Notes under the pieces: model-generated
The model's database searches: none
What the model saw: the letters and a program-made list of their open reading frames with translations, nothing else
What the model was told of the DNA's origin: nothing
Position numbers and translations under genes: made by a program
NCBI GenBank assembly: GCA_017545665.1
Contig: JAFWKQ010000104.1
Location: 1-47,892, forward strand
Length of the DNA stretch: 47,892 bases
Direction: 5' to 3'
DNA from: Atopobiaceae bacterium
Lineage (GTDB): Bacteria; Actinomycetota; Coriobacteriia; Coriobacteriales; Atopobiaceae
Shown here: one piece after another, positions 16,422 to 29,000 of the stretch
Position numbering within the stretch: position 1 is the stretch's first letter
Layout: each line of letters opens with the position of its first letter

Positions 16422-18128
16422 CTATTGCTCCGTGGCAAACACCACGCGCTCCACCTCTTCGGTGGTCGTGATTCCCTGCAACACCAGTGAACGGCAGTTC
16501 TCCAGCATGGGCTCGAACCCGCTCTTCTCCACCGCATCCAGCAGCTGCGCGCGCGGAGCGCTCGTTGCTATAGCTTGGCGAATGCGCTTGTCGAGCGTGA
16601 GCGTCTCCACCACCACAATACGGCCGCGATAGCCCGAGTGGTAGCACTCGGGGCACCCACGACCGCGCGAGAACATGACTCCGTCCATCTTGGGATCCAT
16701 GGGATCAAAGCCAACGGACTTCATCTCGTCGTCGGTGGGCACGTACTGCTCCTTGCAGTGCGGACAAATACGGCGCACCAGACGCTGCGATATGACGCCC
16801 TTGAGCGCCGTGGATACCATGTAGGGCTCAACCCCGATGTCGTTGAGGCGGTCCAAGGTAGATACGGCGTCGTTGGTATGCAGCGTAGAGAGGACCAGGT
16901 GGCCCGTCACAGCGGAACGGAAGGCGATGTCTGCCGTCTCTTGGTCGCGAATCTCGCCCACCGCAACGATGTCGGGGTCCTGACGCAAGATCGAGCGCAA
17001 GCCTGCCGCAAAGGTCATGCCCGTCTTCTCGTTTACCTGCACCTGGTTGACGCCCTCGATGTTGTATTCCACCGGGTCCTCGAGCGTGACGATGTTTACC
17101 TGCTCGGTGTTTACGCGGTCGATCATGGTAAAGAGCGTCGAGCTCTTGCCCGAACCGGTGGGACCCACGAGCAGGATGATTCCCTGCTTGAGGCCAAGCA
17201 GCATGTTGTAGCGCTCGAGGTTGATGCCTTGGAATCCCAGCTCTTCGGGCGTGTTGAGCTTCTGCTCGCGGTCCAGGATTCGCATTACGATCTTCTCGCC
17301 ATGAACCGTAGGCAACGTGGAAACACGCAGGTCCGCCTCTTTCATGCGTACACGTACGATGGCGCGGCCGTCCTGAGGCACGCGACGCTCGGTGACGTCC
17401 ATGTTGCACATAACCTTGACGCGCGACGTGAGGGACGACTGCAGCTCCTTGGGGATGTTGAACTCGTTGCGCAACAAACCGTCCACACGCATGCGCACGA
17501 GCACCTCGTTCTCCATGGGCTCGATGTGGATGTCGGATGCGCGGGTGGAGATTCCGCGCTCGATGATGTTGTCTACCAGGCGGATGGAAGGCGCCGACGA
17601 CTCGTTGTCCTCGCCTACCTCCGCAATCTTGACGCCATGCCGTTCGCGTGCGGACTCGCCAACCTCCTGCTGCATCTCGCGAATGGCGCGCTTTGCACCC
17701 TCGGTGCCGTATAGCTGCGAGATGGCGTGGTCGATGCCGGACTGCATGGCAATCATGGGAACCACGCGCTTGCGCGATGCCGCGCGCACCTCCTCGGTGG
17801 CGATAAAGTTGAGGGGGTCACTCATGGCTAGGTAGAGCTCGTCGCCGCGCGTACGAACCGGAACCACGCTATAGCGTTTGGCCAAGTTCTTGGGCACGAG
17901 CTTGGTCATCTCGGGACTGATCTCGGTTTCGGTGAGGTCTATGTAATCGATACCCAGCTGCATGGTAAGGGCATCGACCACCTGCCGCTCGGTAATGATG
18001 CCCGACTGCACCAACTCGTCGCCCAAACGACGCTTTGTCTTCTTCTGGTTGGCAAGCGCCTGACCCAACTGTTCGTCGGTAATAACGCCCGCGTCTATAA
18101 GAAGGTCTCCAAGTCGCGTGAACTTCAT
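16422..18128 (-). CDS. pilB: Type IV pilus assembly ATPase PilB with N-terminal MshEN c-di-GMP-binding domain
   Basis: A 568-residue extension ATPase. Residues 5-28 and 34-57 are two copies of the MshEN motif (RLGDLLIDAG... and RLGDELVQSG..., each ending LxxALxxQ), known in MshE-type ATPases to bind cyclic di-GMP. A GspE core follows: Walker A GPTGSGKSSTLF, Asp box TLEDPVEYNI, Walker B DPDIVAVGEIRD, His box TGHLVLSTLHT. A zinc-binding tetracysteine (CPHC...CPEC) lies near residues 455-500. ATG 18128 is preferred because GGAG lies 7 nt upstream; an in-frame ATG at 18140 lacks such a site. Regulation by c-di-GMP is inferred from the motif and from the EAL gene at 34739. Confidence 0.94.
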   Translation of the reverse strand: MKFTRLGDLLIDAGVITDEQLGQALANQKKTKRRLGDELVQSGIITERQVVDALTMQLGIDYIDLTETEISPEMTKLVPKNLAKRYSVVPVRTRGDELYLAMSDPLNFIATEEVRAASRKRVVPMIAMQSGIDHAISQLYGTEGAKRAIREMQQEVGESARERHGVKIAEVGEDNESSAPSIRLVDNIIERGISTRASDIHIEPMENEVLVRMRVDGLLRNEFNIPKELQSSLTSRVKVMCNMDVTERRVPQDGRAIVRVRMKEADLRVSTLPTVHGEKIVMRILDREQKLNTPEELGFQGINLERYNMLLGLKQGIILLVGPTGSGKSSTLFTMIDRVNTEQVNIVTLEDPVEYNIEGVNQVQVNEKTGMTFAAGLRSILRQDPDIVAVGEIRDQETADIAFRSAVTGHLVLSTLHTNDAVSTLDRLNDIGVEPYMVSTALKGVISQRLVRRICPHCKEQYVPTDDEMKSVGFDPMDPKMDGVMFSRGRGCPECYHSGYRGRIVVVETLTLDKRIRQAIATSAPRAQLLDAVEKSGFEPMLENCRSLVLQGITTTEEVERVVFATEQ

Positions 18129-18288
18129 GAGTGGCTCCATTCGAAATGCGTTTTTCGCAGTTATGGCTTATGTTACTACGATTCGCATGCGAGCGAACAG
18201 GTCATACGGCGTCAGCGGTCTTACTTATTCAATAATGGTTGCAGGGAGCACGCAAAAGCTGACAAGTGACTCGTTCCCTTGTTAGGCT
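18129..18288. other. Intergenic region upstream of pilB
   Basis: About 160 bp between the surface-protein stop and pilB. It contains a TCGCATGCGA palindrome near 18186 and an AT-rich TTGAATAAGTAAG (minus strand). A pilB promoter here is possible but not clear. Confidence 0.3.
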
Positions 18289-19800
18289 TTAGCGCCAAGA
18301 CTTGCCTAAGACAATAAAGGCTGCACCGCCCACCAAGCACAGTACCAGCGCACCAAAGTGCTCGGCAATCCTGTCTCCCGTCGTGGGCGAACCGCTGGTA
18401 GATGCTTGTGAGCCCGAAGAGCTGGAGGTCGAACTTGGCGTATTGTTCGTTGCTTGCGTGACGGATGCATCTTGCGCGTCATCCGCTTGACTGCTAGGTT
18501 GCACCTGCGATCCTGTGGTTTGAGAACTCTGGGCCTGAGTTTCGCCCGCGCCTTTTCCCGAGGGAGCGTCGACCCACCATGCTTTAACTGTGGTGGATGT
18601 GGGAACCGATGCCACAGATCCAGGCGCACCCAAGCTCCAGACGCTGAACACCTTGCCTTCGGGTGGCGTAAACGGGCATTCGGGCAACTCGAAGCTCTGC
18701 CCCGATTCCACTTCCAATGGTGCCATGCTTCCTGCTCCCCCATTGGGGTCAAAAGATATGGTTACGGTTGAAGCCTCGCCAATAAGAACGTCGTCAGCGG
18801 CAGCCTGAGCCTCAACGATCTGTTGCACTTGCTCGGCAGTAAGCGATACGTGCGCCTCCAGATCCTCAAAGTTCTGCCCGCACGTGGCGCACGCATAGTA
18901 GCCATTCTTGTCTTCCAGCTCATGTGTCACCTTTGGCCGAATAACCAGATAGTCCTTACAAAGAAAAGCGTCGTTGAGCTTTGGCTTGTCTATGTGCCTG
19001 GGTGCGTGCTTTGGGTCCTCGTCATCGTCTGGGCGCGGTTCGTGATCGCCTGCCGTCACATCCAAACAAGGCCACACAAACAAAAGCTGCGGTTTTGGCG
19101 CCACATAGGTTGGATCCTCCTCGCGCCTGCGCGCGATTTCCTCTTCTTCCTTCTTCTTTTGCTCGTCCGTGAGGTATCGTTTTACCCCCTTGCGGATAAG
19201 AAGCGATCCAGCCGCATCACCCTGTGCGTATAGCGTAAGGGTTGCGTCCTTTCTTACGCGAATACCCTTAGGCACGCTAAGAACCACATCGTCAGCTAGA
19301 ATCAAGCGCGCCTTGCCGCCAATCCATAGGGTTTGTTCCAACTCCATGCTTTCGCGAACTATGTATACCCCGTTTTTGATCTCATGCGTCTCCGACGTTA
19401 CGGGAATGGGGTCGAGGGTGGTTTTGTAGTCGCTATGCTCGTCCACATACCATTCCTCAACGGGAATTGGCTCGCTGAACTGTGGGTCGTCGATAGCCTG
19501 CTGATCCTGCCCTTGAGAATAGGAAAGCGAGGAGTCAACTTGTTGGACTTGGTCATCAGTGTATGCGGAAGGACCTGGCTGTCCTTGGACCTCTGCATCG
19601 CCTTGGTTGCCCTGCGTCGAATTATAAGATAACGAACTTGAAGACTGGTCACTGCCCCGCACACCGGATGAGCCACTCTCCTCTTCGGATTGCGTTCTTC
19701 CAGCCTCGGTAGCAAGCGTCGCTTGCGGCATAAACGCCACAAGACTCGCCAACAAGCAAATTATTGTAAACGCAGACGCGAAGGTGCGCCAAAACCTCAT
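18289..19800 (-). CDS. Secreted surface protein with variant sortase signal, in the pilus locus
   Basis: A 503-residue protein. Residues 1-31 are a signal peptide (FASAFTIICLLASLVAFMPQATLA). A Ser/Gln-rich linker runs to about 110, then a beta-rich domain (HEIKNGVYIVRESMELEQTL...) interrupted by a charged segment (EQKKKEEEEIARRREED). Next is a CxxC element (YYACATCGQNFEDLEAH). An InlB B-repeat-like domain starts at VTISFDPNGG (about 355-415) and a second Ser/Gln-rich linker follows. The C-terminus has SPTTGD, a hydrophobic helix and KSWR, a variant LPXTG sorting signal. Its location between the giant adhesin and pilB suggests a wall-linked partner of the pilus; that role is inference. It has its own TATAAT and follows a terminator. 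Confidence 0.82.
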   Translation of the reverse strand: MRFWRTFASAFTIICLLASLVAFMPQATLATEAGRTQSEEESGSSGVRGSDQSSSSLSYNSTQGNQGDAEVQGQPGPSAYTDDQVQQVDSSLSYSQGQDQQAIDDPQFSEPIPVEEWYVDEHSDYKTTLDPIPVTSETHEIKNGVYIVRESMELEQTLWIGGKARLILADDVVLSVPKGIRVRKDATLTLYAQGDAAGSLLIRKGVKRYLTDEQKKKEEEEIARRREEDPTYVAPKPQLLFVWPCLDVTAGDHEPRPDDDEDPKHAPRHIDKPKLNDAFLCKDYLVIRPKVTHELEDKNGYYACATCGQNFEDLEAHVSLTAEQVQQIVEAQAAADDVLIGEASTVTISFDPNGGAGSMAPLEVESGQSFELPECPFTPPEGKVFSVWSLGAPGSVASVPTSTTVKAWWVDAPSGKGAGETQAQSSQTTGSQVQPSSQADDAQDASVTQATNNTPSSTSSSSGSQASTSGSPTTGDRIAEHFGALVLCLVGGAAFIVLGKSWR

Positions 19801-19818
19801 GTGATGCCCCCCGCTGCG

Positions 19819-19824
19819 ATTATA
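19819..19824 (-). promoter_or_regulatory. -10 box (TATAAT) for the surface-protein gene
   Basis: The minus strand reads CTATAATCG 19 nt before the start codon at 19800. It lies downstream of the giant gene's terminator, so pilB-T-C may be transcribed from here rather than from the adhesin promoter. The -35 match is poor. Confidence 0.5.
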
Positions 19825-19947
19825 GGACAGTTGACAAGAGCAAGTAATGTTTGAACTGTATCACAAATGCTTAGGATTGGGTACCTTGCACAGCGTATGG
19901 GCATACGGAGGGGCTGCTACGAAATCGCTTTACGCGTCATGCCATAG

Positions 19948-19982
19948 CAAAACCCCACAAGAATATACATTCCTGCGGGGTT
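19948..19982 (-). terminator. Intrinsic terminator after the giant adhesin gene
   Basis: The minus strand forms AACCCCGCAGGAAT-GTAT-ATTCTTGTGGGGTT, a 14-bp stem with two G-U pairs, followed by TTG. It separates the adhesin operon from the surface-protein/pilB/pilT/pilC genes. Confidence 0.75.
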
Positions 19983-20007
19983 TCTTGCCATTTTGCAAAA
20001 TGAACCG

Positions 20008-23000
20008 CTATTTAATAAGTTGCCAGGTAATGATTCTCATCCCGGAGCCATACCCATACACGTGCGGCTGTCCGTCTGTTAGATCCGACGGATAGAATCC
20101 CTCATTAAGGATACCAATGGTCATACTGCTTTGCTCAATGCCTGTCGGCTTGTAGTAATGCCCTGCATACCACACTACCGGTGCATTCTTTTGATAATCC
20201 TTAGTCCAGTCATTCGATAAAGCCGCCAGCAAGCATCCGTCCCGATATTGTTGCCACTTACACTGGCTCCAAAGCCACTGCATATTCTCAAACAGATCCG
20301 CTTCTGGTTGCGTACCTATCTCAGGTGGATTGTCGGCCGGATTGATAGTGTCCATGTTGTATGGATCTGGAATCTCATACCACACAATGGATTGCCCATC
20401 GTTGCCGACATAAGTATGCGTACCACCATTAAGATCGTTAGCGCTAAACGACGTGCCCATAAGTTTTACCGCTGTGTCGCTTCCAGTTTCCGCGTTTTTG
20501 GCCTTGTAGTATTTTCCATCGCGCCACACAACACCTACGGCGTCGCCCCAATTATGCCCCACAAGCACCATGCATCCATCTCGGAACGGCTCCCATTCAA
20601 ATGTAGTCCCACCCATGTTGTCTGCGATATTTGAATTGAGCCAAGAATCCGAGTGGTACAGCATCGAAGTTTTGTCTGTCTCAAGATGCCTGTAGCCAGG
20701 ACCGGACTCAGAGGCAGGCACTGCAGTGGGTCCATCAATAGGCACCCATTTAATCCTTGTACCGGCGCTATCGTTGTAAATGGTGTCCGCACCTAGCAAA
20801 TCTACTGTAAACTTATTCCAATACCCATCTGCCGTGGAGAGTTTGCCATAGGAGTCAGCACCGTTGCTATCCACCGCCTTGTAATACGTACCGTTATAAT
20901 AAATAACTCCATACCTATAATCTGTTGAACCACCATAGCTATATCGCAAAGCGAGGTAGTGCTCGCCATTAGCATCCACCATGTCAACCCATTCTATGTT
21001 GTTCACGCCACCCCACATTTGTTCATTCAGTTCTTTGTACGTAAGGTAGCCCGTAGAGTGATTGTCGTTTGCGCCATCGCCGGCATGTGGAACTGCAGCG
21101 GTTGACGAGGCGCGCGTCTGAACAACAACAGTCGCTTCGCCAGCCAAAGTTCTTTCGCCGTTAATGTTTACATAGGCTCTTATGGTTACTTCACCAGCAC
21201 CTTTAAAGTTCACGCTTGACTGCGGCGTCGTACCAGTGATCTCCGCAATAGTAGAGTCACTCGTCTCCCAGGTCACCTGATCGTTAAAGCTTACGTCCGG
21301 CGTGCCATCTGCAAGTCTTGTAAGAATGGCATTCGCGCTTTCACCAACGTAGAATAGCCCGTCGCTGTTGGTCGAGTTCACAGCAAGACTATAGGTATAG
21401 TTAGGCACGTTTACCGCTTCGGCGCCTCTTGGGATCAGACCATGGATATACGTTCCTCGGCCATCCAGCAAGATGTCGTTACCATCAGCGTCTTTCTCTC
21501 CGGTTTTATCACCCACCTTACCCACGTGGAGTTCGTAGTACAGCCACGTATCGGGATTGTTCGGGTCGTATCCCGCATAGTTGCGCGGAGCATAACCGTC
21601 GGGGAATTGCGTCTCTACCACATAATACGTTCCATAGGCAAGCGTTCCAACATAGAACGTACCCGTTGCATCCGACTCGTATTCTTCGTCGGTTAGCGGT
21701 GCCCACGTAGAGCGATATATGCGGAACTTCGCGCCGGACTTCGACTGGTAGTTGCCGTTATCCAACGTTCCCACTTTACGCAAAATCACTTTGCGGAATC
21801 CGTCCGAAACGTGCCTGTTCACAAATGCAGCAGTCGTGGTGGTGTCTGCCGCTATCGTTCCGGTTTGCTGCAGTCCAGGATCTGTGGTGTAGTACTCCGA
21901 CTGATGCCGCGTTGGTTTTTCCTCAACGGTATACGTTACGTTCGAAGGCAGACCTGTTGCGAGCTTTTGCCCCTCGTTCTTAAGCGCAAAGTTGGCAACG
22001 CCGTTTACGAACTCGATCGCCGTATCGCCTTCACCATAGGTGCCGTTGATCGTCTTATCGCCCAGCGCGACCACAAACTCAAACTCCTCATTGGGGTCAA
22101 TGGTATCGTTGCTATCCACCGTCTTTGTAATCGCAAGATTGCCAAGCTTACGGGTGTTGGTAAAGGCCGCAGTGGAAAGATACTTATCCACGTCGGTTCT
22201 TTCCAGGTTCTCACCAATAGTGCCAGTGCGCATAAGGTTTTGAGGATTGGTGGTATATCCGGTGTTCTCAACCTCCGTTACCGTATAACGCGTTCCTTGC
22301 GGGAGGTTTTGAGCAACCTTGCGTCCGTTGTTATTTGGCCCCGCAACAATCGTAACGTCGTTGGCCACACCATTGGTAAAGGTAATGTCACCGTACGTTC
22401 CGTTGATACTCTCGTTGTAGAGGTTGACGTTAAAGTGGAACTTCTCATTGTAGTCGGCGGCAGCCTCACTAACCACCTTCTTGCTTATCTCCAGAGACAG
22501 AATCTTTACCCAGTGCGTTATACCAGGAGCGCTCTCGAGTATTCCTCCTTTTAGTCCATTCCGATCGTTTACGAAACAGTACAGATTATTGGTGTCGGTA
22601 TGCGTTCCAAACGGCTTGAGCTCTACACCGTGCTTATTATAGAGTCCATTCGTATCGGGTACATAAACGCCTATATACGAGTTGCTGTTCAGATCGTGGG
22701 AATTGATGATTGCGTTGCTGTCCTGGTTTAGCTCGACATTGCAAGTGGTCTTATCGGATCGACGAACGTTACCGCTTACGTTTACGAGGCCCGAGAAGTA
22801 TAGTCGTGAATTCGCTCCCTCAACGGCAATTCCAGCTCCTGTATCCGCAGTATTGCCCGTAATGGTGCCACCGTTCATCTCAAATATCGATCCACCCTTG
22901 TTGGTTACGTATACCGCTCCACCCTTAGGCGCCGTGCAGTTTCTTATGGTTCCACCATTCATAATTACTTTATTATTTATATCATCGAACCCAATGTGGA

Positions 23001-26000
23001 TCGCACCGCCGTTTAAGCTAGTTGTTGAGTTTTGCAGTGTTGTGCCATTGTTAATCGTAACTGTTACATTTTTAGATTTCATGTTTATAAGAGCGCCAGC
23101 TCTTTGAGATGTTCTCCCATACCTCGACCCACCATCAATCGTAATACTCTCAAATGTAAGGTCACCTCTTGCTGTGAACAGCGTGTCTATAAGACCCGCA
23201 GCACGAATAATCGTGGCGGGCACACCGTCTGGCCCCAAGTATGGATATCCATCCTCATTATCGCCTTTCCCTGCCGTGGTAAAGACTATTGTGTGTCCCG
23301 TATTGGCTATCGTACTGACAAATTTTTGAATCGAGAAGCTTTCTACGAGCATCTTAACGTAGCAAGTATCATCGTTGAATCGCTGGTTTTCAGCTGTATA
23401 CAGCGGTATTTCGCTATTGGAATACCTCAATACAGAAAACGCTGTGTCCTTGTTTTTGTTTCTAGTGCTATCGTCTAGGTGTGAATAGACGGCTGGAACC
23501 TGGCATGCAGGGTCTTTGTACAGAATGTGGCCATCCTTATCGGTAATTTTACAAATGGGAGGCGCATCCCAAATGATGTGCGTAAACGAGGATTCCGATC
23601 CATCAATCACACCATACAGCGAGCCATCATCTGCGATAAAGGCATGGCTAGCCAACGTAAAGTTATGCGGACTTGCATGTGCCGAGGAGCCAAACTGCGT
23701 TCCGGCTTTCTTTGCGTTTACCACATATATATTGCCCGTAAGGTTGCAGTTAACAAATACGCTTGTAGTTGAGTTTACGCCACTCGTTTCGGAAAGCCTC
23801 ACATTGGAACTTACACCACCGCTCACGGTATTGTATTGGACGGATGACGTGTCTTCCACGCTCGTATCATCAGTCTCTGCGCCAATCGTTAGCGTCTTTC
23901 CGTTAGACATATAGATACCCGCAGCGTTACCCGCAGTGGAGCTGGTTAGATGGTTCCTCAAGACGTTTGAGCCGTTTTGCAGTGTCATGTTGCTGGTGGT
24001 ATAGATACCTCCGCCCGAAGCCGACGACGTGTTGCCCGAAATCGTTGAGGCATCAACGATGAGTTTGGACCCTGAGAGAGATGCATCTGGAGCGTGATAT
24101 ACGCCCCCGCCGTTACCTTTTGCTGTACAGCCAGAAATCTGCGTTCCTTGTTGTATCGTTACGGTTTCAGCGCGAGAATCCAACCCACCGCCCGTCTTAC
24201 CACTTGTGCAGTTATTGATACTGCAATTGTCAATCGTAGTTGATATAGGAGAAATATTCCTATCATATTTGTGGTGATATATTGCTCCGCCCTGATTTCC
24301 AGCAGCGCACCCAACGATGCTTCCCCCCTGCACCGTTACATACTTGGATACAACATAGATGCCGCCACCCTCTAGCGAGGCGTTGCAATTGGTAATGGTA
24401 CAGCCCTCTATGGTCGCACTTGTATCTATGTTCGGATTGCCATTCGTAACAGCAATCGCACCACCCTGTTTGTTTGAAGAATTGTCAGTGAAAGTGCTAT
24501 TGGCAATCCTCGTGGTTTTCGTCGTGCTTCTTAGAGCGCCGCCATACCCAGTATTTTTAGTTGACGTAAGTATGCATCGCGTAAAGGAACAACCTTCCAC
24601 AACAAGCGAGGTATCTTCGGCATTGTCGTTGCTATCGTGTATCCACACGTTGAAGCCACCACCGTTACGCTGAATTGCGCGACAATCAGTAAAATGGCAG
24701 TTAGTTAGAGTTGTATTAAACGCATCAATCTCCAGTCCGCCGGCTGCATTTGCACTACAGTTGGTAAAGTTGCAATCGCTCAAATCACAGATAGTACTCT
24801 TACGATATGAGTAAGTGTTGTCTACGCGATAGAACACTGCACCACCCTGGTCGATTGCGGAGCAGTTATCGAATGTGCACCCACTTGCGGTAAAGCTAGT
24901 AGCGCTCGTCCATATGGCGCCGCCGCCCTGCCTGTTTGTCGTTGAGGTCGAATGGCAGTCCTTATAGTTTGAACCAGTTACGTTCAGTGTGCCTCTTTCG
25001 ATATAGATCGCACCACCATTACCAGCGGAAAAACGATCGAAGTCGCAGTTGGTAATCGTAACATCGCAGTTGAGCGTCTTCGCGGCACCACCATCGCCGC
25101 CTCCCGCAATGTTCTTGCCATCGAACTTGATTCCGTCCAGTGTGAGTGCAACTTTGTTTTTGCCGTCAGCAACCTCTACAAAAGAGTTTTTGTTGCCGGC
25201 ATCGCGGCTGATGATTGCCTTACCGTTATCGTCGTAATACTTATGGTTACCACTATGCGCCGTAGTAAAGTTGATGTATAGCTTTTGATTCGCAGCTGCA
25301 TATGGTGTTATCTCAACTTTGTCGGAGCTCGGAAGCATATAATCCGTAAGCATCTCAATTACCGCAGGCGCGTCTTCGGTTGTACCCAAGTTGTTGTCTT
25401 TTACGTATTGCACGGCGTCTTTGATGGTCGTAAACAGATGTTCGTCGGTAATCTTACAGATGGCGGTTGGCTCTCCGAAGAGCAGATCCACGGTCTTGCC
25501 AGAGGCCGCGAACGTGCTTCCGGTGCGTACGACCTGGCCGTTGCCATCAGTAGTGACGGTCGTCGGATCGCCGCCGTTCAGAGCGAACTTGATGTCTGTA
25601 TTGGCTATAGGCGTACCGCTCGTCGCATCTGTAAACGTGTTGGTAATGCTATATGCAGCCCCACAGCCTCCAGGGAACATGAGCTTTATTGAATTCCACG
25701 GCCCAAGCGTAAGGTCTGCCGCTGTAATAGGCAGTAGTTGGGCCGCCGTTACATTGTTTTTGGCAACCACGTAACCATAGCCAACATCGCTGGCACTGTT
25801 TATCGCGTTTCGTCCCGCCACGGTAAAAGGCGCAGCCGTAAGTTTATAGTCAGTGTTGTTGGTTAGCGTAATGTAAGCAGGCTCAGAGTAGTAAATAATG
25901 ACCTTATCCGAGGAGGCTGTCGCGGGATTGCCATCACGTTTAATATAACTCCAGTTGCCAAGCTCGCTACTCCAATTGACGTTCGTAAGATACTCCCCAA

Positions 26001-29000
26001 AATCAGTTGCGCCGTTGGCAAACGTGCATCCATATATGGCAGTCTTAGATTTGGCCTGCAGATTGTCCCTAAGTGTCTTTATGTTTTCGTACAGCTCGTC
26101 AGCAAGCTCAGAGGCGCCATATGCGCTGGTAAAGGGATAGTAACCATCATTGGTATAGATGGATTGGCCTACGGCCGCCGGCGGCAAATCGTTTGCGTAC
26201 GACGCCAGATAACGAACCTCGACAGCAATCTTCTTTGCCCACATGATCTTGTCTGTTGTTGTTTCCGCTTTGACCTCTATGCCTGATATGCGATCGTTTT
26301 CGAACTTACTCAAGTTGTTTTTATCGGCGTACGTACCAAACTTCGCCGCTACCTCACCGCGGCGTTTAAACAGATCCGCAGTCATTGGGCCAGGAACATA
26401 CACACCAATCTTACCATCGCCCGTAAGGCCGCTGGAATTGATTACAAGGTCGGAGTCGACGCTCAGGTACACATTGCTTGCCGGTGCGTCTTCTGCCGTG
26501 CCAAGCTTGTTGTTATATACCGTCGCTTCTCCCGTAAAGTGCAAGCGTGCGTTTGTAGAGCCAACGCCAATTGCACCACCATTGTTGGTTGCAGTGTTGT
26601 TCGTTATGCTTCCCGATACGTTAACGGTTGCTTCGTTGGCATAAACTGCCGAGCCGTTAGCCGCAGTATTCCCGCTGATTACGCCCGATACCGTAACCGT
26701 GCCCGCATTCGCGCACACGGCGCCACCATAGCTCGTGGCGGTATTGTTGGTAATGTATGGCTCGGCCCCCATTATGGATGCTTTACCCGTAGCAAGGTAT
26801 ATTGCGCCACCATTTACAGCACTATTGTTCTGTATGCTTCCACCCGATACCTCAACTGTACCTGCGGCATTGTTTATATAGATGGCACCGCCATCACCAC
26901 TCGCAGTGTTATTGGAAATGCTTCCACCACTACACTTGATGGCTGCCGCCGCGTTTACTGCGTAGGCATGTATGGCCCCGCCGTTTACCGCCGTATTGTT
27001 ACTGACGGTACCGCCCGAAACCTCAACAACGCCGCTCGTCACATAAATTGCGCCGCCGCCTTGCGTTGCCTCATTTTGGCTTAGCGTCACGCCTGCCGGA
27101 ATGTCTACGGTGCCCGTTCCAGCGTAGTAAATCGCTCCACCGTTAGCAGCCCTGTTGTTTTCAAAGTTCGTAGTAGCGCCTTCCGCAAACAGAAGGTCTC
27201 CGCCAGAAACGTATATCGCACCTCCACGAGATGCCTCATTGCCACGTAGGGCGCCGGCGAGCGTGACAGATATTCCCGAAGAGGAGATGGCGCCGCCATC
27301 GCCCGTGCTCTTCGCGTTTTGGATTGTGGAATTTGCGCCCGTGGTCACGGTTCCGCTCGATCCGTTTACTATCAGAGGGGAACTAGCGATGACTTCTGCG
27401 CCCTCCCTGTTGTTGCCATCCAGCGTAATCTTGTCTAGCTCTAGCATGCCAAAGTTCGTAAAGAGCGCACCATTTGTAAAGTCAGCAGCGCGCGTTATCG
27501 TTGCCGTTCCACCTTCTGGAGTAAACGTATCTGCCGTTGTTATCTTTACGAAGCATGCCGTTGGGATGCTGACCGCATCCGACGAAGGCATCGTGTAGTC
27601 CCGCAGCATCTGAATGGGATCATCTAGTCCGTTATTGTTTATATAGGTCACCGCTTCGGAAATTGTGGTGAACGTCTTCTCGCCTAGCGTAGCGCTTACC
27701 ACCTTGCAAATTGGCGCACGCGTGTTTGTGAAGGCAACGCTCGTGTTTTCTGTCACATTATCAACCATGCACGATGTTGCGGAATGCGCATCGCCGCTTC
27801 CTACCTTTACGGAGGTGTCATATAAAGCATTTTGGGTCTGTGCCAACTCAAGCGTCTTTCCAGAAGGTATCGCAAACGTTGTTTCGGCCGTCGTCCCTGG
27901 CTGCGTACTCAGCGTAAACGTATATACACCAGATTTAAAATTGTCGTCACTATACGATTCCATAGTGGCGCTGCCATCTTTGAGCGTCGCGGTATACGTA
28001 AAATCGACCGCATCCGTTGCCACGCTATCCGTAAGCGTGTTGCTCACGGTAATGCTCACGCCAGCCTCGCTCGTTATATTTATCGCGACGGTTGAATCAT
28101 CGTTCTTCGTAAGGGTAAGCGTCTTTGGCTCGCCAAAAGTGCTCTTTGCCTCAATGGTCCAATTGGAAGGTGGTGCGCTGGAATCTTGGGAATTCGTTAC
28201 GGGAGTAACGGAAATCGCTTCCGTGTCTTCGCTCTCCACGCTCTTAATGCTCGATATGGGAACCTCTTCGGCAATGCCAAGCCTGTCCAGCAGGTCCGAC
28301 AGGGCAATCGTACCTTCACCAGCCATGTTATAGGTGTGGGTAGTCTCGCCAACCGTCGTGGTATAGCCCACCACGAATACCGAGAAAGAATCAGTGGCAA
28401 ACGCAAAGTCGGAACCTTGACCCGAGGAACTCACCTTGGGGGTAATAACCTCAGTCTGCTCACCAAAGTGAACGACCTTTGACGTATCGTTTGCCTTTGC
28501 ATCCGCTAGCTGAATGGACACTTCCACATTGGCGTTTGGCTCGTACGCCGTGCCGTCCGTCCCAATCAAACTGATGTCAAACACGCGCGCGTAGCTCAGC
28601 TTGTGAGCGCCCATCGCGTCTTGTGCCTGCTTGCGATACGTATCGTATTCTTTACCCTCGAGCTCCTTAGCCTGCAGCTCCACGTCGGCCGGGATACCGG
28701 CAAGCGACGAGTCGTAGCTCACGTTGATGCTGTACGTCTTTCCATCAGATGCCGTAAGCGTCTTTTTGAGTATTACGTGCTCAACCACAACATAGGGCCC
28801 TGGGCTCGTTGCCATAAATGATACGGTTCCATTATCCGTGGTTGCGTCAACTTGAGAACCCTTTCCATCGCCTTCTACGCGGAGGACATCGTAGGTCTTC
28901 TCTTTGCTGCCTGCGTCTATTTCATCGTTACGCACCGTTACCCGCAGGGGATGCGTATTGCTAGGCTGCCAGTCGACGTCGCCCACGCCAAGCGTCAGTC

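Noticed and set aside
20011..21060. Diversity-generating retroelement target (variable lectin-like C-terminus)
   Set aside because: No reverse transcriptase and no template repeat in the window; the three units look like ordinary domain duplication.
22560..27710. CRISPR-like or tandem DNA repeat signal in the adhesin
   Set aside because: The repetition is at protein level (GGAIY-NN), with variable spacing and diverged DNA; there are no regular direct repeats with spacers.
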